Source: Endocalyx cinctus (taxonomy: Eukaryota; Ascomycota; Sordariomycetes; Amphisphaeriales; Apiosporaceae). From it: a stretch of DNA of 64,000 nucleotides. Position numbers and translations under genes: made by a program. This document shows positions 1 through 12,265 of this stretch, in pieces. Location of the stretch: NCBI GenBank assembly GCA_001600455.1, contig BCKC01000011.1, positions 1,081,835 through 1,145,834 of the forward strand, in the 5' to 3' direction. Position 1 is the stretch's first letter, and each line of letters starts with the position of its first letter. The notes below the pieces were generated by a model that was not told the origin of the DNA, searched no databases, and saw nothing but the letters and a program-made list of their open reading frames with translations.

Positions 1-654
1 CTTGTTGTCGTGGACTAAAAGACCCCAAATTTCCTTATTAAGCCATTCTTCTAATCGAGGGAGTTCCTTTCATTGTGAAGTTGCAAGTACACGTGGACAA
101 GACTGGCTTGAAATGCTTCTGCGAGTATCTCTCTACAAGGCTATATCATCAGGGATCGACCTGTACGTGCTCTTTGAGATTACATGGCAGCGTCACATCC
201 ACGCCAGCTGGGGAAGCGAGGTCCTGATTTCAATCCTACGAGGGGTGGGTATACAGTCATAATCATATTCTATTTAATTAACACATCTACGCTTTAAGTT
301 TCTAACATTGTCCACCACCTGATTGACCAAACGGCCTCGTCTCACCCTTTATGTTTCCGATAGATGTGACTGCAAGATTTTACTTGGCACAAACCCAGAA
401 TCGTCGGCCTAGGGAGGGATAGCCATCCAGGCGATCCAGGTTCTAGATCGATTCGTTTCGCTTATTTATATGCGAGCCTGACTGTTGGGTTTCTAAGATT
501 AATACGACAAACCCGAGCAATGTGACTAATGATATGTTTGGAAAGCCAACATAGTACAATACGTCCTATTCAAGTTTTGTAACGTTATTTTATACTACTT
601 TACCCGAGTATCATACGTATTCAAAGGGTGTGAAGGGACCCATAGACCATCACC
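1..654. other. Window edge, no supported gene
   Basis: An open frame runs from the window edge to 262 (+) and contains WLEMLLRVSLYKAISSGIDLY, which I cannot assign; it could be the 3' end of a truncated gene. The rest is AT-rich and includes the FSH promoter. Confidence 0.4.
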
Positions 655-1531
655 ATGCGCTTTCTCTGTTTACATGGGAAGGGGACCAGTGCCCAGGTAG
701 ATTTACTACTGAATAATAGTGAAGCCTAGATTAGACTAACAGATAATTATAACATAGATATTTGAGATGCAAACAGGTATCAACGCTGTTCAGAGCAAGC
801 CCCTGGTACCGCGTTCTCGATACTGACAGGAATGTAGCGAGACTTCGACAAGCTCTCGGACGAGAACATGAGTTTATCTTCGTTAACGGTACAATACCGG
901 CAGACCCTGACGTTGGTTCGTTCTCTCCCTAGCGAACTACTCTATTGCACTTCCCTGCCGATGAAAGCCATTCCCGTACACGTATCACTAATTTATTACG
1001 TAAATAGGGGCGACCGCCATCACCGATGAGTTCTTTGCTTATATAGGAGATAGCGTGGATCAATATCGGGAACTCTATGACGATCTACTAGAGCTCGTGG
1101 AAGAAGAAGGACCTTTTGATGGTCTCATGGGCTTCTCAGAAGGCGGAGTAGTCGGGGCATGGATGCTACTAGAGAACGCTAAGGCGCAGTCTCCGGATAC
1201 GTTTGGTGCATTTAAATGTGCTATTTTCTTCAGCGCGGCGATTCCTTTCGATCCCGACGTTGTCCGAACCGGTATTGTTAGATGGGTCACCCCAGCTACG
1301 GATGGCGTGGTTATCAAGATACCCACCGCGCATATATGGTCAAAGACGGGTGATAATATGGAAAATGCCATGTCTCTGGCGCAACTCTGCGACGCGGACT
1401 TGAGAGAGCAGTTCGTCCATAACCTGGGGCATAGCGTCCCTGGGTCTAAATCGGACGAAAGTGTAGCCGGCGCTCTTCGGATTATAGAACATACTATTGA
1501 AAAAGCGAAGTGTAGGAAGTCTCTAGATTAA
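655..1531 (+). pseudogene. FSH-family serine hydrolase, apparent one-base frameshift
   Basis: Three exons can be placed: 655-696 (start MRFLCLHGKGTSAQ), 758-915 and 1008-1531, with introns 697-757 and 916-1007. The protein matches the FSH1 (DUF341) family of small alpha/beta hydrolases: an N-terminal LCLHG strand, the nucleophile elbow GFSEGG in exon 3, and a C-terminal GHSVP that holds the catalytic His. Exon 2 opens with IFEMQT in one frame, but the rest of it (FRASPWYR to FVNGTIPADPDVG) is in another; the three exons sum to 724 nt, one too many. An extra G in the GG at 776-777 would explain this. Either the gene is broken or there is a sequence error. FSH esterases often act as release enzymes or esterases in polyketide pathways, but this one lies about 38 kb from the PKS, so no link is claimed. 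Family assignment is firm; function is inferred. Confidence 0.7.
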
Positions 1532-2494
1532 CGAAGGGGGAAATATACCTCTAAAATATAACTATTTGGGTTTAGTCGTATATATTGTTCCCAGAAGCTT
1601 GATACTCTACGAGTCCATCCAATGATACGCGTGAGGATTGTCTAGACTTTTGAACGGGGTAGATTCAATGAATGATATATATGATACCTATTTCTGCATT
1701 GCTAATGGACAATGGTTAGATGTGATACTTGAGAGGTACATATGCGTTAATATTTACTCTTGAAAGTACTTCTTGCTTAATCCACAGGAGAATTGAGATT
1801 CTCCGCCAAGCCGGTCGTCAAGCGGCATCGGTCTCTCCAACGCTGCAGGCTTTTACTCGTTCATGTAGGTGCACAGACCGGAATATTGAATCCATCCCAA
1901 CCTATTAACAAACTTATCTCACTCGCTTCCGTTGGAAAATTCTTTTTTCTTGTGAGGTGGTTGGATTGACTGGCTCGACGTGGACGCTCTGCATCGATAA
2001 GGGCCTTCAGACCACCGGAGCATATGCAGTTGCTAATCCCGATCCTGTTTTTATACTGAGCCAAGATGAACACTGACATCTGAATACTTCCCTAATTCTT
2101 TTGATTATTACCAATATACTGTAGTGGAGGTCAGTGCAACTGTTAGATCGCTACATATAGTCTCGCAGATCGACCAAGTTCCCGTAAAGTCTACTCAATT
2201 TTTTCCATCCCGTGTGCTGGGACGCATCGCGGTCTGTAATAAACGAGTTTTGGATGCGAATTTCTCGGCGATATCTTTGGGTGATCTACTCTAAACTGTT
2301 CGTCTCGGCCTTTTAAAAAGAAAAAGAAAAAAAGACTCCTTTTTCTTTTCACGGGGAAGACCAGAGGTCCGAGCAGGTTGGGATTCAATAAAACACAGAG
2401 TTATCCTTACTAAAATATCACAGGTAACAAATACGTACGTACCGTATGCTACATTTTATTGCAACGCTGTGACGGCCTTAAGCAATGTATTTTC

Positions 2495-2566
<72 letters not shown>

Positions 2567-3469
2567 TTTTTTCTTTTTTTTCTTTCCTTTTTATCTCGCC
2601 CTCGCGTCCCTGCATGAAGACTAGGTTACATCTTTCACCACCACCCATTTCTTCCAAGCGAGAATCTTGATGCTTCTACCCCACCAGCCCACCCACACAT
2701 CCCCGGCAGACTCCCGAGGTTGTCGGTTTTACGTTCAATCACTTCGAACGCATGTAACCTATCTTAGGAACTCTGCCAACCAAATTTCGTTTACGAGTAT
2801 CAAAAGAAGAAGGCAATAAATCTACCGAAGTTAGGCTAATAATTACTTACTGTTGATCAGACTCAAACTACGAGACTGTAACAGTGATCAGACCTGCTTT
2901 TACATATTAACATATCGTTGTACCACTTGAGAACCGGTCTGGATAGATAGGCGTAAATAGAAAAGAAAGAATTAATCAATTGTTCAAACACGCCCTCTCG
3001 TATTTTACTGACGGGCTGAACAACTGTGAGGGCCGTTTTGAAGCACATCGGAGCTGGATTATAGACGGTTTCGAACGATACATTGTCTTCCCAGAATGGC
3101 TTTAATATATGTGATAAATCTTGCCCTATAGGACAGGGATAATCAGACCATGCGACAGTAAATTAGAAGATCTTTTATACTAGTATACCAACCTTCATAC
3201 ACCTCGCCATGGCAGCATGGGTTCTCATCTCGCTTGGCGGCTCATTGGTTTTTCCTATCAACATAGAACGACAATTGCATAACCCCTGCATTCAGAACGC
3301 TATAGATCCCGCCAACCCGCGTGGTAGTCTCCTCGGTTCGCAGGGTATAGAAACTCAAGATGGTTCCGTACTCCGTTTTCAACTTCTATGCCGTCAATAC
3401 TCATTCACTTTTTTTTTTCAACCATAGGGTTTGCACGAGACAACAAAATAGAGAGGTCTTTAACTCACC
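1532..3469. other. Gene-poor stretch with TTTC microsatellite
   Basis: I see no gene I can support between the FSH hydrolase and the rhodopsin-domain gene. The stretch is AT-rich, has one long TTTC microsatellite, and must contain the promoter and 5' UTR of the gene starting at 3470. An open frame near 1792-1970 on the plus strand has no recognisable motif. Confidence 0.5.
2495..2566. repeat. TTTC tetranucleotide microsatellite
   Basis: About 18 near-perfect copies of TTTC followed by T-rich sequence. It is intergenic and likely length-variable between strains. Confidence 0.9.
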
Positions 3470-4999
3470 ATGGCGGAGCAATTACCATACCTCCCTAAAG
3501 AAGTCCAACAGATGGTTCTGGATGGACCAGCGCTCATGCCCCCTCCACCTCTCGAGTCAAACTACGATGATCCGCCTAATATGAATGGGTTAGCACATTT
3601 TGTGCTGGCCTTTTGTTTAATCATAGCGTCTCTTAGTTTCTTTATCCGCGCATATGCGAAAGTAATAATCGCACGAAAAGTCGAGATTGAAGATAGTAGG
3701 TGCCGCGAGCCTATAATCCACTTCCATTTCTCCAACCGCTTAAAGAATCTAGTTGCATGCTGACTGAAGAATTCCTGATTAGTCTTTGTCTTCATAGCAT
3801 ACGTAAGTAAATTGAGAATATTCTACTGGCGACTCTCTCCTTCGTCACGACTAACCAAACACTTCTCTAGTGTACCTTCATCTCATTCTATTGGGCTGCT
3901 TATCGTTTGATGATCGATTATGGTTACTTCATCCACCAGTGGGATATTCACCTTAGAGACTTGATCGAGATTTCTTATGTAGGCTCCATTTTTCTTTTCT
4001 ATAGAGACAACTCTCGAATCCGGCTGAAAAGTATATCCAATTAACCTGGCAAATGTAGATTCTCCACATCGGCGGCGTTCTCTACTCTACCGTTCTACCG
4101 TTCCTCAAAGCCGCCATCCTTTTCGAATGGTCCCGAATTTTTGTCCCGCCCCACACCCGGAACTGGTTTTGGTGGACGGCCCATGTCCTCGCCGGCCTCC
4201 AGCTTGGTCTTTTCATAGCATCCGTATTTGCTCTGTGTTTCTCCTGCATCCCGTATAGGAAGATTTGGGATATAACGGTACCGGGAACTTGTCTCGACAA
4301 GACGAAAATAGAGATCTCCTCGGCGGCTATCCACGTTGTCTCGGATCTCATCATCCTCGGCCTCCCACAGGGCATCATCTGGTCTTTACAGCTTACGACG
4401 AAGAAGAAGTTAGGAGTGTCGTTTATTTTTGGATTGGGTGTAGTGTAGGTTCCACCGGAAAATATCACACGGATGCGTCAAATACTAATTTTAAAATGAT
4501 GTTCCACAGAGCTTCGGTATCTGCTATTCTCCGGTTAGTCGTCACCGTCCAGTACTCGATGGCGGACGATGTCCTGTACTCGGTAGCAAAAGTTATTCTC
4601 TGGGCTTTAGCAGAGATGACATGCGGATTCCTCGTGATCTGCATACCAGCCGCCCCTAAAGTCTTCTTCGAAATGGGCCTGATCACTCGCGTCAAGGTGA
4701 CGTATAAGACTTGGACGAGCTCGACGGGAACGTCTGGAAGCGGCGGCCAGACCCCCAAGCCCCCACTTCCAGCGAATTCTTCTTACAAGAAACTCGACGA
4801 GAACGGCGTGCCCCTAGGAGAAGTTAAAGGATCCGCTTCGTCTTCCACCGAGCAGCTCCGCGAATACACAGGCCGGCCCGGTGCCGCTATCGTCCGCACC
4901 ACGCATCTTACCACTAGAGAAGATTACATGGATGAGGAAGAGGTCAGTAACGAACAGTTCCGACGCCAACACCCATGGCGTCAGGAGGAGAAGTACTAG
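3470..4999 (+). CDS. PTH11-like rhodopsin-domain integral membrane protein
   Basis: Five exons join into 409 residues without a stop: 3470-3695, 3783-3802, 3871-3978, 4059-4444 and 4510-4999. Each intron has GT..AG ends, and the last contains TACTAAT. The product has the fungal rhodopsin domain (CFEM-less, PTH11-like seven-helix) layout: a first helix at HFVLAFCLIIASLSFFI, the conserved DYG..IHQWD segment after helix 2-3, FLKAAILFEWSRIF, an aromatic NWFWW helix start, the IISSAAIH/LIILGLPQ segment, and a last helix with WALAEMTCGFLVIC before a hydrophilic tail of about 120 residues. In this superfamily some members sense surface cues in plant pathogens; the ligand here is unknown. Exon 2 is only 20 bp, so gene finders will probably get it wrong. 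The start is the first in-frame ATG, followed by a proline-rich extracellular head. Confidence 0.88.
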
Positions 5000-7900
5000 G
5001 TTTTATGTCATGTTCTAATATCACGGTATGGGTTACCCACACGTCTTCTGGAAGAGACGCAGGTGGAGGGGAAAAAAAAAAAAGGTTTTATGTATATCTA
5101 TTTTACTAAGGTAGGAGGTTTCTATTATGAAAGCTACTCTCGTCTAGGTCCCCAGTCCACGAGATTATTTTATTCCGGTCACATTGTCTGTATAGTTCGG
5201 GATAAACTTACGGTTCGGTTCAAGAAAAATAATTGTTCTTTATTTCTTCCTTTTTTCATATTACTTTTCAAGAATTTATCTATTACTTAATGTCGTTTGA
5301 AGATGGATAGTAGCTATCACGTGAAATCACACGTTATGCCCATATCGTGTAGCAATATTACTATACAATCCTTTAAAATTATTTTTGAGGCTCTTTACTA
5401 TACGATACTACTCACACTTAGATTGGTATGCCAGTAAAACATTAAAATATTCAACTTGTATGTGGGGGAACGGCTAATTCGTACCAGACTTTATCATCAT
5501 TTGCTAGACTTTTAACATACCATTCTTCTCTTCGCTCGACAAATCTCAGATATGCATAACCACTATTCAAGACACGTTGGATCTGTATTGATCACAATTC
5601 AGTGTCTCGAATCAATTTGTCAACATTAGCGGTTCTACTCAAACATTTTCAGCATCAAGAGAGAATCAACCTTTACGGAGTACATAATAACGGAAACACA
5701 GGCTGACAGGGAATCCAAAAAGGTTAGGACGAAGGACCACTTAGTGGTTCAACCCAGCCCTGCAACCATACCACCAGCCCACATGCCGCTGTGGGGAAGA
5801 AAGGGGGAAAGAGATCGATTGATTCCCTTTGCTATTCTTCTCGTCGTTGGCGTTACTACCTTTGTCCAAGACGCTAAATTTCAAATAATCTAACCCCTGA
5901 ATATTAGCCCATCTTGAATTTGTTTACATGGTATATGTAATATAACAATTTGTACCGATTGAGGTAAATCTTCTTGGTTTACATATAAATGTAATAAATA
6001 TACACATATAAACAAAACTCGAGGTACAAGTAAGTAGGTGAATTGGAATTCTCATAGAATTCCACTGAAGATTGTGTTTCCTGTACAAGAAAAAAAAACA
6101 GTTCCCCTCTCCCGATGGTGGTATTATCAAATTGTAGGCTACTGCATAACATCTTAGCACAGACACCAACATCGAATATCGGTAAATCTTAACCTTTTAG
6201 GTTGATAGCAGAAATGCGTCCTTGTCTGCCATTTTTCTTCCTCTTCTTTTTTTATTTTATTTTATTTTCTTATTCGTCTTCTCTTATACTGTGTATTATC
6301 CACACGGATGATTTCGTAGTACTTCTAATTTGGCGAGCACACGCATTGGTGCTTACTCAAATGCTTGCCTTTTACATATGACCGATTATCCTGGCAAGAT
6401 TTTAGGAGTTACTTACGGCATTCTCCAGCTAGATTTGGGAATTTGTTCGTGTAACGCCTTTTCACATATACTGCTATGAAGTTCCTAATTGGTGACGAAA
6501 GTTTTTTTTTCAAGCTTTAAGGGATTTCTTGCTCTGCTAAGCGACAATGGCAAGATAGATAGATATTCCTCGGTCCATTTTCAACTCGTGCTCAGACGTT
6601 CATGAAAATCTAGTTCTCCGGTGATCATCGTATACACGTACGGTAGGCAGAGAGGGGATGCGGAGAGATTTCTCTTTTTGGATATTGACAATGTATGCGT
6701 AAAAAATTCTCTTATGGGGGATCAGGCACGGAATATATACCGCGTACATGCTCTGCGAAGACCTCCAGCAACTGAACGCGCGGCATACCGCGAGCAATAC
6801 CGACCGAATAAGATTGGGTCTATAATACGGCCGACTTCTTCCGAATTACACACGATAGGGCAGAGAGTCAGTCGCATGCCCGCGAATTTTCCACGCAGAG
6901 AGCGTAAACTTGCTTCCAGAATATGTGCTCCACCCCCGCAATATGTAATTTGCCAAGATGATATCTATCATATTCATTTCACCTTTCCAATAACAGGTAT
7001 AGGGTCCATGAAAGGAAAGCAATGCATGAAACATCCGTTTCTTTCCCTTCTTAAAATCACGGGATATGACGAGTCAAGTTTGCAATAATGAAAAAGAAGA
7101 AAATCAAATACGAACCTTTCTTTTTTTTTTCTCCCCCTCTCTCACTTACTCTCCTTTTTACCCTAGGTTCAAAATTTTTGGTACACTGAGCCGTGGTGAG
7201 CCCGCCTAGAAGAACCAAGGGTTACAAACCCGTTGCGTAATACGACGGCAAAAATGTGTTAATACGGCAGTTGCGTGGAATGATACCGTTCCTGTTATGT
7301 TACGTTGACCATTACCCTCTGAGGGTAAAATCCCGATTTGCCGAGCATTTAGACGTATGCTTGCAGCGCAGGTGTGCAGTGCATTACTTAGGGGGAACGG
7401 ATTCAATAAATTATTACTCGGAATGAAAGTCCAATACTCTCTCTATTAGGCTAGTCTAATGTTTTCACTCTCGTCAAGTTTTACCGGACAGTTTTTAGAG
7501 GAAGAAGTAAAGCTGTGGAGTGGTCTCTATTCTCTACAACTCACGCGACGTCTACTGTCTACGGCCTTCAAAGCTTGTCGGTGAAAAGGCTCGTTTACTG
7601 ACATGTTACTAGAACATAGGTCAGTACTACAACTCATTGAACTAGACAGCCCCCTGTGAGTTAGATTCCCCTTGCTGCGGCTGCCCGCATGGCTTTTCAT
7701 GGTGTGGTGAAACACGCCTTTTAATTCCATCCTCACTCTTACTATACTAAATAGCTGCGGTGAGATTAGATATCATGATAATAAGGCTTTATTTTAGCAT
7801 AGTAATCATGATGATTAAAGTAAATTAACATACCGGCAATGCTAATTTTGAATATCATGAAGACGCCTTTCAAATACCCGAGACTGCATAGTAAATATTT

Positions 7901-10900
7901 CACAGTCCCACAGATATAGCTGATATGATACCAACCCGGCAACGGGGTTTAATACATAAACCAAAAGGCACGACGATCAGAAACACGCTTGTAGTATATC
8001 GTACTGGAGATGATGACAAGCATATACTCTTACCTGAATCATAAAGAATATGTACTAGAAACACGGATAAAGACCGTGGCGCTGAAACGATTTCCTGGGT
8101 TTTGCTCAAATGCTCTTATCGTTTTGTCAGAAACACCGTCACAGCCATCGATTTCAAGAGAAGTCTGACGTTATTATGGACTGGTACAGGTGATGACTTG
8201 TTAGATAACCAACCGGGTGTATCCGATATCTGGACGAACTGAATTACTTTAGAGGTATCGGAGAGCCACTAAGGAAACATTCACTGTATCTGAGTCCCTT
8301 TCTTGTACATAGTATATAGTAATAAACTTAATATCCGAAATTTATGAATAGACTGTTGTCATTGCCAGTGTAAATTCTTCACTCACTGAATGCTACACGT
8401 GTGTCACCCTGTCACTAACTAGCCAGGTTGTTCATGGTGTACGATACCACGGAGCCTCATGCACCCGGCCAGCCAGCAGTAACACCAATACGAGTCATTT
8501 ATGCTAACTGTTACCACAAAATTCTTTTAGAATACGACGATCTGGACTTTCACCGTGGGGGTTCTGTGCGACAACATCTTATATTCGCCCCTTTTGCCCC
8601 CCCTGACAAACAAACTACCTACCTACTTACGTTCTGCGTAGAAATCCTTAGCCTATTGCAAAAGGTCATATTCGAATGTTTCGCAAGTATAAAGGGATAG
8701 TAAGAGATACCTAGGTAACATTATATAACACGGTAATTTCGACGACAATTCCGGACTTTGATTTGCCCCCTTGCCTAGTGTTATGCAAGAGCTTAATGTA
8801 AGCGCCAGGTATCCAAACGAGAACAGCCTTCTTTCTGATATTTCGGAGATGAACCCACGCGGCTTCCAGGTAGAATTGTACAGGGTAGCAGCATATATAT
8901 AATGTAAAGGGGTTCGAGCGTAAATAGCAGCTTCTTGGTGGCAAACGATCTACCTAGTATACATCATCCCTTTCTCCCTTATCATACCAGCAAATACAGT
9001 TCTACTATACCTTGTAAAACAATATATCGTTTTGTGTCACCGCACAAATAAAATAGTTTCGTCTTACTCCGCGTTACCGGTATCAGAGTCCCTGCGTAGT
9101 GGTGACGCTGTCGTTGATACAGGTAGTCTAATTCACGACACGGAGCCTCTACCCCGGAGCACAGCACACATCTTAACTGCGAGATCAACTACCCCAGCGT
9201 TGAAAACCATTAATCTTGCCTTGAAAGCGAGCCTCTTATCTATCAACTCACTCACCATAGGTATAGTTCTATAGGTGCATCGAAAATATTATGCGAGATC
9301 AATTCGAGGCCCGAGACTATACTACCTTCCTATGCACATACACACATCCACATATACGTCCGTACACAATATATACATAGCTTAATGGTTCGCAGTATTA
9401 TGCATGAACAGCGGACAGGGTCGCAAACGAACAAGGCCAAGTGGTATGCGACCCGTGAGCTTCCCAGAAAATTCGGCTGGCTGGTTCAAATCGATGTAGG
9501 CACCGCGAATAGAAACGAACTCTCAATGTTGACAGTATCCATTCAAGTCATTCATTTTTTTATTCAACGTCAAACGGATCGCCAATGCTGAGCGGCACAG
9601 TGGGAAGACACTGTCGTTACTTGCGCTTACCTGTTACACTTTCTTCGTCACGGCACGAAGCCGAGGTACAGTAAGTCCTTTTAATTAATAACTGCATATA
9701 GATGGATTCTTGCCCTCTCCATCTATATACGCCTGGGTGTGATTACTTAGAACTTTCTTTCAGTTAAGCTAGGCATCTCATCTAAAGAATATTCTACATG
9801 TGGTTATGAGCTTCTATATCGTAATTGTTTATCTCCTTATGCATCCAAAGATATCAAGATCGTTACCCAATTGCGTATTTTGTCTGTCATATGAGTGATA
9901 CGCACCACAATGATAGTAATAACATCATAGTCTTGGTCTACTCGAGGCGAATATACCTATCAAGTAACCCGGTGTGTGATATATTTTCTACGTGGTAAAA
10001 AATAGCACCCGATAGTAGGCATCTTCAAAGTTTCCATCTTGGACAAGTATTTTGAAGTTCCAGTATGCATGCTGTCACGCAGAATATCGATCGACAGTAA
10101 TAGTGAAGACATATATAACTCTTTAATCAGCTATATATGAAGCAACCCAGGTCTCTGGCTTCCCCGGGGGATAGGAAAAACTCGATCGTTTGCGACACGC
10201 GGTATGTAACCGATGATGTTGACCACGAACATGTCTGATACCGGCTTAGTCTGGACCTGCTTCTCCGTTGGTTGAGCATCTTTAAATCGCCAATGTCGTC
10301 TTAACAGAGGACGGAGCGTAGTTGGAGGTCACCGTGTGCTCCGATTAAGACTTGATGTCCTTTTACGCCCATCTTCTCACAGTCCGTCTTCGTCAGTTAA
10401 CCAGCCCATTATAAAGATAGCGTAGGGAACCTCCCTAAGCTGTACAGCTCACTTACGTAGGGAAAGATATCAGCGGTATCCGGTTAGATATCTAAGCGAT
10501 GCTTAAGACTGTGCTCATTAGTAGGCGATTACTGATTGATGCTATGGCGTCCATTACCTTCTATGCTCTATTGCCCGGGGAGTCCTGTATTTTGGTATAC
10601 GTATTTTGGAACGAGGCCTTACTTCCGTCAATATAGTCTTCTTTTCAGATGCCTGCCTTGAGCACCGAATTTGCTGCTCATCTAATAATGTTTAGCGATG
10701 ATATGAAATTTGGAAAGGGGAGGGAGGCAGAACTGAAATTTGGCAATATGTAAGCCCGCAGGTTGAACAACCATAACCCAACAACGACTTGTTATAATCA
10801 TTCATTTGCTTTTTAGCGTGTCAAGAGGTGTATATAACGACGTATAAGATGGTATTCGCACCTTAAGTAGCGTGGATCGACACATTTAGGAAGGGGCGAG

Positions 10901-12265
10901 ATAGCCCCGATGAATCTCTGTCTGGTAGAATGGGCTTAATAGAGGTAGATGAATAGAGATTTCCTACATATCATAGATTAGGTCGCCAATAATAATTGAA
11001 TGTGATTACTTATAGGATTCCATATATACTGTGAAGGTTTTCTCATCACATTCAACTGTCTAGTCTCTTCTGTTATATACAGAGTACGTGCACCGTAGAA
11101 GATAGAATAACATCTAGGCGGACACCTAGAAAGGATCTACCCGCATGAACGTGCTAAGATACTTTAAACTCCTTAATGAACAAAGTTTAATCGAGACATC
11201 AGCAAACAAACCTGACATGTATATTTCAACAAGATTCGTACGGATGCTGTTTGAGCCCTTTCATGGGCGTTAGACGGCTATTGGAAGGTTTATATCTGCC
11301 CAAGACAGCTGTATGAGGTATGTGCAACAGTCGGCTACATCAACTTTCAATTATTTTGAAATACTGTTTATGAATTATTGTTTAGATTAACATACTTTTG
11401 ACTGTTTTCACAAGAGAAAAAGGGCTGTGACACCACGCGCGGTATTACAGAAGAACGATGGTATTGTAATCTCAGTAAAGTATTGCCTGTGGTTAGCCAG
11501 CCCCTATTTCCACCATGGAGAGTCGGAGGGGGATTGGAGAGTATTAAATAGGCATTGAGCACACCGCGTATTCCATGCCTTGCCTTGCCTATTTATTAGT
11601 GATATTATAAACCCAACTAGAAAGTTTCCTCGACGAAGACGTTCCTCAGGGGTGACGAGAGGCTTATCGGCAGCCGAGTTACATTCTATAGATACTCGAT
11701 GACTCTATCAGATGATGATAGATGCCTACAGACGCCGGCGAGAAGTTTTAGGTTCATATCTGTATCACGATAATACGGCGAGACGAATTTTAAATGTGTT
11801 CTTGACTATCGTATCTTATCTGTCTTTCTCATAAGAAAAACGTATAAAAGGGGTACAAAAATAACACATATATTGCTGCGAATGAAGAAGGAAGCTTGTT
11901 CGTGGTGAGGATAAAAAGGGCGCGGGTATAGGTAAAAATATAATAAGAAGCAACCCCCTAAGATCTTCGCGTTTGATCAAATCCAAAGATGAGTGAACAT
12001 ATAATATAAAAATGGACCTGCCTGCCTGCATATTCCCACACCTATGCCCCGAGCCGTACGCCTGCCTACGTCTGAAGCGACAGAAAAAAGAAAGAAAAAG
12101 AAAGCACACAACCGTGATATCCCCTATAAATTTGTCGTTAAGAAATTGAGATTCGAAATCGTTGTGTACATATTCGAGGTTTTTGAGAATGAACAGGAGC
12201 CTGCCTTAGACAGCATCCGATGCTACTCGGAATACGATGGGAAACAGCTAATACTGCGACGTAGA
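5000..12265. other. About 7.2 kb without a recognisable gene
   Basis: I read both strands and found only short open frames with no motif, no convincing splice-linked exons, no tRNA or rRNA signature and no terminal repeats. Base composition is moderately AT-rich, not the extreme TA enrichment of heavily RIP-mutated DNA. The longest open frame (6621-7088, 155 codons, +) has no family features. The stretch may be an old eroded insertion, or it may contain non-coding RNA. Its right end, near 12,000-12,265, holds the 3' UTR of BUD14. Confidence 0.5.

Noticed and set aside
2..262. Open frame running in from the left window edge
   Set aside because: Could be the end of a gene outside the window, but nothing in the 86 codons can be assigned.
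6621..7088. 155-codon open frame on the plus strand in the gene-free stretch
   Set aside because: No domain, no signal sequence, no biased codon pattern and no splice-linked continuation; a frame of this length can arise by chance in 64 kb.
9032..9274. 80-codon plus-strand frame with Ser/Thr/Leu-rich content
   Set aside because: Overlaps an equally long minus-strand frame and has no motif or splice context.
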